Assembly (NCBI GenBank): GCA_030432775.1
Contig: JAUILO010000027.1
Location: 1 to 20,452, forward strand
DNA: 20,452 bases
From: Alphaproteobacteria bacterium
GTDB lineage: Bacteria > Pseudomonadota > Alphaproteobacteria > Micavibrionales > Micavibrionaceae
Reading direction: 5' to 3'
The notes under the pieces were generated by a model. It did no database searches. It was not told the DNA's origin and worked only from the letters and a program-made list of their open reading frames with translations. Below, in pieces: positions 14,656 through 20,452 of the stretch (position 1 is the stretch's first letter; the number at the start of each line of letters is the position of its first letter). A program made the position numbers and the translations under genes.

Positions 14656-17079
14656 ATGATCGGGTTATCTTCTTCGAATAAATCAGAAACATTACCAGTC
14701 TTGCCTTTGCGTGATACCGTTGTGTTCCCGCATATGATCGTTCCGCTATTTGTCGGACGTGAGAAATCGGTAAAAGCATTAGAAAATGTGATGCAGGAAA
14801 GTAAACAGATCCTGCTTGTGACCCAAAAAGAATCAACAGTAGATGATCCAACCGCCGATGATTTGTACAGTATCGGTACGGTTGGCAAGATCCTGCAGCT
14901 TTTAAAGCTTCCAGATGGCACGGTTAAGGTGCTGGTTGAAGGTGAGAAGCGTGTTAAAATTAATCACATCATCGATAATCTTGAATTTGTTGAGGCGAAT
15001 TGCGATGACATTATTGATCAGACACCTGTGAATGAAGAGCTTGAAGCTCTGGCACGTGCAGTGGCGTCACAGTTTGAACAGTATGTGAAGTTGAATAAGA
15101 AAATACCGCCTGAGGTGATTGTTTCAATAAACCAGATTGAGGAGCCACAAAAGCTGGCTGATACAATTGCCGCGCATCTAGCGCTTAAGATTGATCAGAA
15201 ACAGGAATTGCTTGAGCTTTCAAATAGTGCGGAGCGCCTTGAAAAGATTTATGCGTTGATGGAAGGCGAAATTGGCGTTCTGCAAATTGAAAAACGCGTG
15301 CGTAATCGTGTGAAGCGCCAGATGGAAAAAACACAGCGCGAGTATTATTTGAATGAGCAAATGAAGGCTATTCAAAAAGAGCTTGGCGAATCCGGCGACG
15401 GTTATGACGAGCTGGACGCGTTGCAGAAGAAAATCGAAGAAGCCAAATTGCCACAAGAGGCACTGGAAAAAGCAGAGACAGAGCTTAAAAAGCTTCGTCA
15501 AATGTCTCCGATGTCTGCAGAGGCAACAGTTGTTCGTAATTATCTGGACTGGATTGTTGCCGTGCCGTGGAAAAAGCGTTCACGTGTGAAGAGCGATATC
15601 AAGGCGGCTAAGAAGGTTCTTGATGTTGATCATTACGGCTTAAAGAAAGTTAAAGAGAGAATTCTTGAGTATTTAGCCGTTCAAACACGTACCAAGAAGG
15701 TCAAAGGACCTATCTTGTGTCTTGTTGGGCCGCCCGGTGTTGGTAAAACATCACTTGGTAAGTCTATTGCTGCGGCTACAAACCGTAATTTCGTGCGCAT
15801 GTCTTTGGGCGGCGTGCGTGATGAAAGTGAGATTCGTGGTCATAGACGTACATATATTGGAGCGATGCCTGGTAAGGTTATTCAGGGCATGAAGAAGGCT
15901 AAGTCTGTCAATGCCTTATTCTTGCTGGATGAGATTGACAAGCTAGGTTCTGATTGGCGCGGTGACCCAAGTTCTGCGCTTCTTGAGGTGCTTGATCCGG
16001 AGCAAAATGACAAGTTTCAGGATCATTATATGGAGCTTGATTATGATTTATCCGAAGTCATGTTCGTTTGTACAGCCAATGATTTAAGCACGATGCCACG
16101 TCCATTGCTTGACCGTATGGAAGTGATCCGCATTGCTGGTTACACAGAAGATGAAAAACTTCAGATAACCAAGAAGCATTTGCTTGATAAAAGTATGGAA
16201 GGTGCTGGCCTGCGTAAGGGCGAGTTTAGCATGAATGATGATGCTATACGTGATTTGATCCGTTACTACACAAGAGAGGCGGGCGTTCGTAATTTGGAAC
16301 GTGAAATTGCCAATCTATGCCGTAAATCCATCAAAGATATTTTGATGAAGGGTAAAAAGCGTATCCGTATTACGCCGCGTAACCTTGATAAATACGCAGG
16401 TGTCCGTCGTTACCGTTATGGCGAGATTGAAGAACAGGATCGCATTGGTATTGTGAATGGTCTTGCTTATACGCAAACCGGTGGTGATTTGTTATCGATT
16501 GAGGCTGTTTCAATGCCTGGTAAAGATGGCAAGGTGACAACAACGGGTAATATTCGTGATGTCATGAAAGAATCTATTACCGTGGCCGAGATGTTGACAA
16601 AATCAAGAGCAGCACAGTTTGGTATTGATTACGAGATTCTCAAGACATTGAGTATTCATGTTCACGTACCCGAAGGGGCGACACCGAAAGATGGACCGTC
16701 TGCAGGTGCGGCAATGACAACGGCTATTATTTCTGCGTTAACCGGAATTGAGGTGCGTCGTGATATTGCGATGACAGGTGAAATTAACCTTCGTGGTTAT
16801 GTCACAGGTATTGGCGGTTTAAAAGAAAAGCTGCTTGCAGCGCTTCGCGGCGGTATAAAGAAGGTACTTATTCCTAAAGATAATGAAAAAGACCTTGCAG
16901 AGATTCCCGATAAAGTGAAGAAGGGCTTGGAAATTGTGCCTGTGAACACGATTGAAGAAGTACTTTCTCATGCATTAATTCGTATGCCGGAGCCACTTAT
17001 AGTTGAAAAAAGCGAAGAAATTGAGCAAATTTCATCAAAAAGTGCAGAAAACAAGGCTGATGACGTGATTCACCATTGA
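14656..17079 (+). CDS. lon: ATP-dependent protease Lon (LonA)
   Basis: 807 residues, typical of LonA. Lon is a cytoplasmic hexamer that unfolds and degrades damaged and regulatory proteins. Domain order is clear: N-terminal substrate domain (LPVLPLRDTVVFPHM at about 13-27), coiled-coil region (about 210-290 including REYYLNEQMKAIQKELGE), AAA+ module with Walker A GPPGVGKT (358-365) and Walker B LFLLDE (421-426), then the protease domain with the Ser-Lys dyad, S682 in PKDGPSAGAAM and K725 in GGLKEKLLAA. The C-terminal 25-30 residues are a charged, Ser/Glu/Lys-rich tail of low conservation. GAGAG six bases upstream supports the ATG. A heat-shock promoter precedes the gene and a strong terminator follows; hupB is next, as in many proteobacteria. 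Confidence 0.98.
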   Translation: MIGLSSSNKSETLPVLPLRDTVVFPHMIVPLFVGREKSVKALENVMQESKQILLVTQKESTVDDPTADDLYSIGTVGKILQLLKLPDGTVKVLVEGEKRVKINHIIDNLEFVEANCDDIIDQTPVNEELEALARAVASQFEQYVKLNKKIPPEVIVSINQIEEPQKLADTIAAHLALKIDQKQELLELSNSAERLEKIYALMEGEIGVLQIEKRVRNRVKRQMEKTQREYYLNEQMKAIQKELGESGDGYDELDALQKKIEEAKLPQEALEKAETELKKLRQMSPMSAEATVVRNYLDWIVAVPWKKRSRVKSDIKAAKKVLDVDHYGLKKVKERILEYLAVQTRTKKVKGPILCLVGPPGVGKTSLGKSIAAATNRNFVRMSLGGVRDESEIRGHRRTYIGAMPGKVIQGMKKAKSVNALFLLDEIDKLGSDWRGDPSSALLEVLDPEQNDKFQDHYMELDYDLSEVMFVCTANDLSTMPRPLLDRMEVIRIAGYTEDEKLQITKKHLLDKSMEGAGLRKGEFSMNDDAIRDLIRYYTREAGVRNLEREIANLCRKSIKDILMKGKKRIRITPRNLDKYAGVRRYRYGEIEEQDRIGIVNGLAYTQTGGDLLSIEAVSMPGKDGKVTTTGNIRDVMKESITVAEMLTKSRAAQFGIDYEILKTLSIHVHVPEGATPKDGPSAGAAMTTAIISALTGIEVRRDIAMTGEINLRGYVTGIGGLKEKLLAALRGGIKKVLIPKDNEKDLAEIPDKVKKGLEIVPVNTIEEVLSHALIRMPEPLIVEKSEEIEQISSKSAENKADDVIHH

Positions 17080-17110
17080 GTCTTCTAAAAAATCATCGTA
17101 TATATGATTC

Positions 17111-17160
17111 ACGTAAAGCGTTGATCACTGTGCGTTTGCACAAAGATCATCGGTTTACGT
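17111..17160. repeat. 50-base interrupted perfect-axis dyad between lon and hupB
   Basis: Four blocks share one symmetry axis: ACGTAAA/TTTACGT (17111-17117, 17154-17160), CG/CG (17119-17120, 17151-17152), TGATC/GATCA (17122-17126, 17145-17149) and TGTGC/GCACA (17129-17133, 17138-17142), around loop GTTT. That pairs 19 of 23 positions. It begins 32 bases after the lon stop and is not followed by a T-run. It abuts a separate terminator hairpin. Confidence 0.6.
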
Positions 17161-17199
17161 CATTCCTGATTTTGTCAAGAAAAAGGAATGATTTTTATT
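17160..17199 (+). terminator. Rho-independent terminator of lon
   Basis: TCATTCCT (17160-17167) pairs with AGGAATGA (17184-17191). Inside, TTTT pairs with AAGA/AAAA-type bases (one G·T) around loop GTCA. TTTTTATTT follows directly at 17192-17200. It ends the lon transcript before hupB, implying that hupB has its own start. Confidence 0.8.
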
Positions 17200-17201
17200 T
17201 A
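17172..17201 (+). promoter_or_regulatory. Candidate hupB promoter overlapping the lon terminator
   Basis: TTGTCA (17172-17177), an 18-base spacer and TATTTA (17196-17201) give a plausible housekeeping promoter that would start transcription near 17208, about 20 bases before the HU start. The -35 lies in the loop side of the lon terminator. The match is moderate. Confidence 0.3.
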
Positions 17202-17217
17202 CTTAAACACAAACGAT

Positions 17218-17222
17218 GGGGG
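17218..17222 (+). promoter_or_regulatory. Ribosome binding site supporting a TTG start for hupB
   Basis: GGGGG is followed by the 5-base spacer CAACC and then TTG at 17228. By contrast the ATG at 17216 is preceded only by ACTTAAACACAAACG, with no purine tract. This favours TTG as the start codon. Confidence 0.6.
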
Positions 17223-17227
17223 CAACC

Positions 17228-17503
17228 TTGAACAAACAAGAACTCGTAAGTGAAGTGGCCAAAAAAGCTGATCTTCCAAAAACTAAAGCACAAGCAGCTG
17301 TTGAAGCTATTTTCGAAAGCATCAAAGGTACACTAAAAGGCGGAGGCGAAGTTCGTCTAGTTGGTTTTGGTACTTTTTCTGTTGCTAAACGTGCAGCGAC
17401 TACTGGTCGTAACCCACGCACAGGCGAAAAAATCAGCATTCCAGCTTCTAAACAGCCTAAGTTTAAAGCAGGTAAAGACCTGAAAGAAGCTGTAAACAAA
17501 TAA
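17228..17503 (+). CDS. hupB: DNA-binding protein HU
   Basis: From the TTG the product is 91 residues beginning M-N-K-Q-E-L-V, the canonical HU start. This puts the beta-arm GRNPRTG so that the DNA-intercalating proline is residue 63, exactly as in well-studied HU proteins. GFGTF is at 46-50. HU dimers bend and compact DNA. An in-frame ATG at 17216 would add four residues (MGAT) but lacks a ribosome binding site. The gene follows lon, separated by a dyad and a terminator, and has its own terminator. The product is very basic and has no unusual insert. HU versus IHF: the short form, GEVRLVGFGTF and the K-rich C-terminus favour HU. Confidence 0.95.
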   Translation: MNKQELVSEVAKKADLPKTKAQAAVEAIFESIKGTLKGGGEVRLVGFGTFSVAKRAATTGRNPRTGEKISIPASKQPKFKAGKDLKEAVNK

Positions 17504-17528
17504 TTTTGTTCAGCTCTAATAAAGATTC

Positions 17529-17562
17529 AAGCCGGCGAGCATTTATGTCCGCCGGTTTCTTT
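17529..17562 (+). terminator. Rho-independent terminator of hupB
   Basis: CCGGCG (17532-17537) pairs with CGCCGG (17550-17555), extended by G·T and two A-T pairs to 17529/17558. It is followed by TTTCTTT. The stem lies 26 bases after the hupB stop. Confidence 0.85.
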
Positions 17563-17584
17563 ATGGATGAAATTTAATCATAGT

Positions 17585-17614
17585 AGCTATGACGCGGCGT
17601 TCAGTGCTTTTTTT
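17585..17614 (+). terminator. Second, weaker hairpin with T7 run downstream of hupB
   Basis: AGC (17585-17587) with GCT (17606-17608) and TGA-CG (17590-17594) with CG-T-TCA (17598-17603, one bulge) form an interrupted stem. A run of seven T begins inside the last pair and reaches 17614. It may be a backup terminator; no transcript unit of its own is visible between it and the hupB terminator. Confidence 0.35.
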
Positions 17615-17812
17615 ATCGTTATTATCATTCACCTGCCGATGGTCGTGGCCGGGTATTAGCAGCGGCTGGATAGTGTATGTAAGCGGCGAGTCGTTTATAT
17701 GATTTTTTTGGAATATGGCTTATTATAACTGCTTTAAAGTATTAAGGAGTTTTGGCTGGGTGTTTATTTTTTCCCTTTGTCGAGAAAGGTAAAAAACTTT
17801 GCGAAAATGGGC
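17615..17812. other. Intergenic stretch without a recognised gene
   Basis: The 356 bases between HU and tRNA-Val hold the hupB terminator, a second T7 hairpin and the tRNA-Val promoter. The remaining part has a locally GC-richer patch (about 17630-17695, containing GCCG...CGGC complementarity) flanked by AT-rich DNA. No convincing coding frame, tRNA or known RNA was seen. AAGGAG near 17742 is followed only by very short frames. Confidence 0.5.
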
Positions 17813-17839
17813 TTGATTTTTTTAAATGAACCGTATACT
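17813..17839 (+). promoter_or_regulatory. Candidate tRNA-Val promoter
   Basis: TTGATT (17813-17818) and TATACT (17834-17839) are separated by 15 bases, slightly short of ideal. Transcription would begin about 14 bases before the mature tRNA at 17860, the usual distance for a tRNA gene. Confidence 0.45.
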
Positions 17840-17859
17840 CATATGGTCTCATCTCGTGG

Positions 17860-17935
17860 GGGCGATTAGCTCAGTTGGGAGAGCACCTCGTTTACACCGA
17901 GGGGGTCGGCAGTTCAAGCCTGTCATCGCCCACCA
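17860..17935 (+). tRNA. tRNA-Val (TAC anticodon)
   Basis: A 76-base cloverleaf with acceptor GGGCGAT/ATCGCCC, anticodon stem CCTCG/CGAGG around loop TTTACAC (anticodon TAC), T-loop AGTTCAAGCC, discriminator A and encoded CCA (17933-17935). A tRNA-Val after lon-hupB is a recurrent alphaproteobacterial arrangement. Confidence 0.97.
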
Positions 17936-18117
17936 TTACCCCACTTATTGCACGATTAACTTGTTGCACTATTATCTTGCATTTTCTTTACACAACCTTT
18001 ATCTACCTCATTTGCCATATTCGCTGTTTGAAAGATTATTACTAAATGATGGTTTTAATCTGCTCTGTGTTAAGGCAAGATAGATTCCTAATAATAAAGA
18101 AAACGAGCAAGGTTTAT

Positions 18118-18549
18118 ATGCCAATTGAAAGACGAGATATACTATTTTACTTTTCCGAAGCCCAAAGATCTATTGAGGCCGATAAAGATATTTTTGGTAG
18201 TGATCTGCCGAAAGACTTTCGCTCTTTACGTTTGAACAATGTGTGGTCTTCCAGAGAAATTGCACAAATCAGAGGCGATATGGTTAGCTCCGTACGTTCT
18301 GCCATGCATCAATATGGTGTTCAAGAGCCGGTTGTTGCGTTTTCCTGTGCGAAGAAAAGCCTGATGGGTGCAGAGAAGAATCTGTTGTTCATTACACCTG
18401 AAAGATTGGTGAAAGAATCTCTTATTAAACATTGTGCTCGTGAAAAGATTATGTTGCCAAAGGCCGGTAAGAAGAGCCTAATCGTAGATAATCTGATGCT
18501 GGGTATTCGTGTTGATATTTCTGATCAGCTTTTGACATTAGAGGATTAG
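18118..18549 (+). CDS. Uncharacterised small protein, 143 residues
   Basis: I do not recognise a family. The frame is open further upstream, but the ATG at 18118 is preferred because AAGG lies 7 bases before it and the added upstream residues look non-coding. The product is soluble, with no signal peptide or membrane segment. It has an N-terminal charged helix region (RRDILFYFSEAQRSIEADKD), a middle part with VWSSREIAQIRGDMVSSVRSAMHQYG, and a basic C-terminal half (ITPERLVKESLIKHC, LPKAGKKSLIVDNLMLGIRVDI). It lies alone between tRNA-Val and alanine dehydrogenase, 64 bases before the latter. The regular coding texture and good ribosome binding site argue that it is real; function is unknown. 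Confidence 0.6.
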   Translation: MPIERRDILFYFSEAQRSIEADKDIFGSDLPKDFRSLRLNNVWSSREIAQIRGDMVSSVRSAMHQYGVQEPVVAFSCAKKSLMGAEKNLLFITPERLVKESLIKHCAREKIMLPKAGKKSLIVDNLMLGIRVDISDQLLTLED

Positions 18550-18602
18550 ATTAGAAGATTACACTTACTATAACGACTGATTGGTTGATAACGCAAAAAT
18601 CT

Positions 18603-18608
18603 GGGAGG
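18603..18608 (+). promoter_or_regulatory. Shine-Dalgarno that sets the alanine dehydrogenase start
   Basis: GGGAGG lies five bases upstream of the ATG at 18614. The same frame is open to an earlier ATG at 18581, but the Shine-Dalgarno would then lie inside the coding region, and the family begins with M-I-I-G-C-P-K-E. Confidence 0.85.
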
Positions 18609-18613
18609 CTTTT

Positions 18614-19735
18614 ATGATTATCGGTTGTCCAAAAGAAATAAAATCACAAGAACATCGCGTAGGGCTGGTTCCTTCTTCTGTGAAGGAGCTTGTCTCACAT
18701 GGTCATACGATCATTGTTGAAAAAGACTGTGGTCTTGGCATTAATTTTACCAATGAAGATTACATACAGGCAGGTGCGCAGATCAGAGATAGCGCCGCAG
18801 AGATCTTTGCTGAATCTGAAATGATCATTAAGGTTAAGGAGCCGCAGAAATCTGAATGTGCGATGTTGCGCGAGGGGCAGGTGTTGTTCACTTATTTGCA
18901 TTTGGCGCCAGATCCTGAGCAAACAAAAGCGCTTATTAATTCCGGCTGTGTGGCGATTGCTTATGAAACGGTAACGGGCCCGGGCGGGAAAGGTTTACCA
19001 TTGCTTGCGCCGATGAGCGAGATTGCCGGACGTTTATCATCATTGGTTGGTTCATATTATTTGCAAAAACATTGTGGTGGCACCGGCCGTTTGATATGCG
19101 GTGTTCCTGGCGTACTGCCGGCCAAGGTTTTGGTTATTGGCGGCGGTGTATCCGGTTTTAATGCTGCGCGTGTTGCGGTGGGTATGGGGGCAGATGTAAC
19201 CATTTTGGAAAAGAATCATGATCGCTTGCGTTTTCTTGATGATTATTTTCAAGCCTCGGCAAAAATAGTTTATTCCAGTCTTGATACGCTTGAGCGTTAT
19301 TCACAAACAAGTGATCTTATTATAGGCGCGGTATTAATTCCTGGTGCCGCCGCCCCGCAGCTCATAAGCAAGGATATGCTTTCTTCAATGCAGCCTGGTA
19401 CAGTGATGGTTGATATTGCGATTGACCAAGGTGGCTGTTTTGAAACAAGTCGTCCGACAACGCATGCTGATCCGGTCTATACGATTGATAATGTAGTGCA
19501 TTACTGTGTGGCGAATATGCCGGGTGCTGTGGCTTTGTCGTCGGCTTTATCGCTTAATCATGCTGTGTTGCCATACGCGATCGAACTGGCTGATAAAGGC
19601 TGGAAAGATGCATTGCGTGCCAATAGAGGTCTGCGTGAAGGTCTTAATGTATGTTATGGCGAGATTACGCATCAAAATGTTGCGGATTCGCTTGATTTAC
19701 CATTCTGTCCCGAGCCACAGGCTTTGGCGGCTTAA
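18614..19735 (+). CDS. ald: Alanine dehydrogenase
   Basis: 373 residues, the normal family length. The enzyme interconverts L-alanine and pyruvate plus ammonia with NAD. It opens with IGCPKEIKSQEHRVGLVP, as in characterised Ald proteins. Active-site residues are present: K75 in KVKEP, H96 in YLHLAP and D271 in DIAIDQGG. The NAD-binding Rossmann turn GGGVSG is at 176-181, with an acidic residue (ILEK) ending the second strand, consistent with NAD rather than NADP. MPGAV and the family-typical ANMPGAV stretch are intact. Start chosen by the GGGAGG site; the earlier ATG at 18581 adds 11 atypical residues. Downstream is an aminopeptidase gene with its own promoter. Together they suggest use of peptides and alanine as carbon and nitrogen sources. 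Transhydrogenase alpha subunit is the main look-alike, but length and motifs favour Ald. Confidence 0.95.
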   Translation: MIIGCPKEIKSQEHRVGLVPSSVKELVSHGHTIIVEKDCGLGINFTNEDYIQAGAQIRDSAAEIFAESEMIIKVKEPQKSECAMLREGQVLFTYLHLAPDPEQTKALINSGCVAIAYETVTGPGGKGLPLLAPMSEIAGRLSSLVGSYYLQKHCGGTGRLICGVPGVLPAKVLVIGGGVSGFNAARVAVGMGADVTILEKNHDRLRFLDDYFQASAKIVYSSLDTLERYSQTSDLIIGAVLIPGAAAPQLISKDMLSSMQPGTVMVDIAIDQGGCFETSRPTTHADPVYTIDNVVHYCVANMPGAVALSSALSLNHAVLPYAIELADKGWKDALRANRGLREGLNVCYGEITHQNVADSLDLPFCPEPQALAA

Positions 19736-19754
19736 AGCAAAACACCCGTCCATC

Positions 19755-19786
19755 TTGACATAATCCGTCTGGCGGTCTCATATACT
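19755..19786 (+). promoter_or_regulatory. Candidate promoter of the M29 aminopeptidase gene
   Basis: A consensus -35 TTGACA (19755-19760) is followed by CATATACT (19779-19786). Taking CATATA as the -10 gives an 18-base spacer; taking TATACT gives 20. The start codon lies about 60 bases downstream. Confidence 0.5.
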
Positions 19787-19848
19787 TTTAACGGTATGCA
19801 AGAACATGCCAGTTAAACAGAAAAATAATGTGCGGGAGGTTATATAAG

Positions 19849-20452
19849 ATGAATCAAAAAGAGAATGAAAAGCTGGCGGACCAGTTTATTCGCGCTGTGT
19901 TAAATGTTCAGGCGGGCGAGAAGGTTTGGGTGGAATATATTGGCTCTTATGCCAAGGATATTGCCGATGCGTGTTCTGATAAGGTCAGCGCGCTTGGCGG
20001 CATCGCGCATGTTGTTGATCGTGGCAGTGATCGTTTGAATAAAGATATTCCAGTGATGGATGTTGATGATATGAAGGCACAGGGCGCGCAAGAACTTGCT
20101 ACGATGAAAGAGATGGATTGTTATATCCGTATTGATGATAACGCCGAAGAAGGCCGTATTAATGTTTCGACCGCGCAATTGGGTGCATATAAAAAATATG
20201 TAATGGGCGATATGACTGGCGAGCGGGTTCGTAATACGCGATGGCTCGTAACATCTGCGCCTACGCCGGAATTTGCACAGGCTTGTAATATGACCAGTGA
20301 CGAGGCCAATGAATATTATACGCAGGTTTGTTCGGTTGATTACGGGTTTATGGCTGATGCGGTGAAGCCGCTTGTCAAAAGAATGGCCGAGGGTAGCGAA
20401 GTTCATATTATCGGGCAGGGGACTGATTTACGTTTTTCTATTGCTGGAATTA
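19849..20452 (+). CDS. M29-family aminopeptidase, N-terminal part (runs off window)
   Basis: The frame is open from ATG 19849 to the window end, 201 codons without a stop. GGGAGG (19834-19839) lies 9 bases upstream. The sequence follows the N-terminal domain of thermophilic-type M29 metallo-aminopeptidases (AmpS/PepS-like): GEKVWVEY near residue 25, RWLVTSAPTPEFAQACNMTSDEANEYYTQ-type segment around 127-155, CSVDYGFMADAVKPLVKRM, and GQGTDLRFSIAGI at the edge. These enzymes remove N-terminal residues from peptides using two metal ions. The metal-binding Glu, His and Asp residues lie in the C-terminal half, outside the window, so activity cannot be judged. It follows alanine dehydrogenase after 113 bases containing a promoter. 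Confidence 0.82.
   Translation, partial: MNQKENEKLADQFIRAVLNVQAGEKVWVEYIGSYAKDIADACSDKVSALGGIAHVVDRGSDRLNKDIPVMDVDDMKAQGAQELATMKEMDCYIRIDDNAEEGRINVSTAQLGAYKKYVMGDMTGERVRNTRWLVTSAPTPEFAQACNMTSDEANEYYTQVCSVDYGFMADAVKPLVKRMAEGSEVHIIGQGTDLRFSIAGI

Noticed and set aside
17742..17826. Possible tiny gene after AAGGAG near 17742 (TTG or GTG starts)
   Set aside because: Spacing is poor for the 25-codon TTG frame, the GTG frame is only about 10 codons long, and no conservation can be judged.
17860..18117. Attachment site or integrated element at tRNA-Val
   Set aside because: No integrase gene and no repeated tRNA 3' segment was found within the window.
18046..18117. Upstream extension of the 143-residue protein to an earlier ATG
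   Set aside because: The added 24 residues lack coding texture, and the ATG at 18118 has the better ribosome binding site.
18581..18613. Alternative upstream start for alanine dehydrogenase
   Set aside because: It adds 11 residues not seen in the family, and the strong GGGAGG site lies downstream of it.

Overview
The window looks like a chromosomal housekeeping segment from an alphaproteobacterium with AT-leaning DNA. Support comes from the block trigger factor – ClpP – Lon – HU followed by tRNA-Val, ParE and glutamine synthetase sequences that read as alphaproteobacterial, and heat-shock promoters of the CTTG-N17 type. The tRNA-His gene encodes G-1 and has C73. That canonical pair is known to be lost in the Rhizobiales/Rhodobacterales/Caulobacterales group, so I infer a lineage outside it. 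I see no insertion sequence, phage, integrase, toxin–antitoxin pair or CRISPR array.

Layout. 1-509 is the 3' end of the LPS assembly barrel gene lptD. 562-2457 is an SLC13-type permease carrying two cytoplasmic RCK_C domains. It converges on a minus-strand pair: parE (5924 to 3765) and a membrane-anchored AsmA/YdbH-like protein (3743 to 2598). Divergent from parE are a tandem-hotdog acyl-CoA thioesterase (6092-6928) and an overlapping gene for a secreted protein that looks like two PsbP-like halves (6888-8093). A shared terminator hairpin separates these from minus-strand glnA (9701 to 8271). tRNA-His, a bifunctional NAD(P)HX repair enzyme (10095-11777) and tRNA-Leu(UAG) follow.

The protein quality-control block comes next: tig (11951-13459), clpP (13739-14392), lon (14656-17079) and hupB (17228-17503). 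Strong hairpin terminators separate most of these genes. RpoH-like promoters precede clpP and, very convincingly, lon. The expected clpX is absent between clpP and lon. After HU come a 356-bp intergenic region, tRNA-Val(UAC), an unrecognised 143-residue protein (18118-18549), alanine dehydrogenase (18614-19735) and the first 201 codons of an M29 aminopeptidase running off the end.

Functionally the genes cover outer-membrane assembly, chromosome decatenation, nitrogen assimilation, cofactor repair, co-translational folding and proteolysis, and amino-acid/peptide catabolism. I see no clear undescribed multi-gene system. The points most worth a second look are the missing clpX with retained heat-shock promoter, a histone-H1-like lysine tail on trigger factor, the asymmetric thioesterase active site, a 50-nt dyad between lon and hupB, and several gene-neighbourhood breaks.
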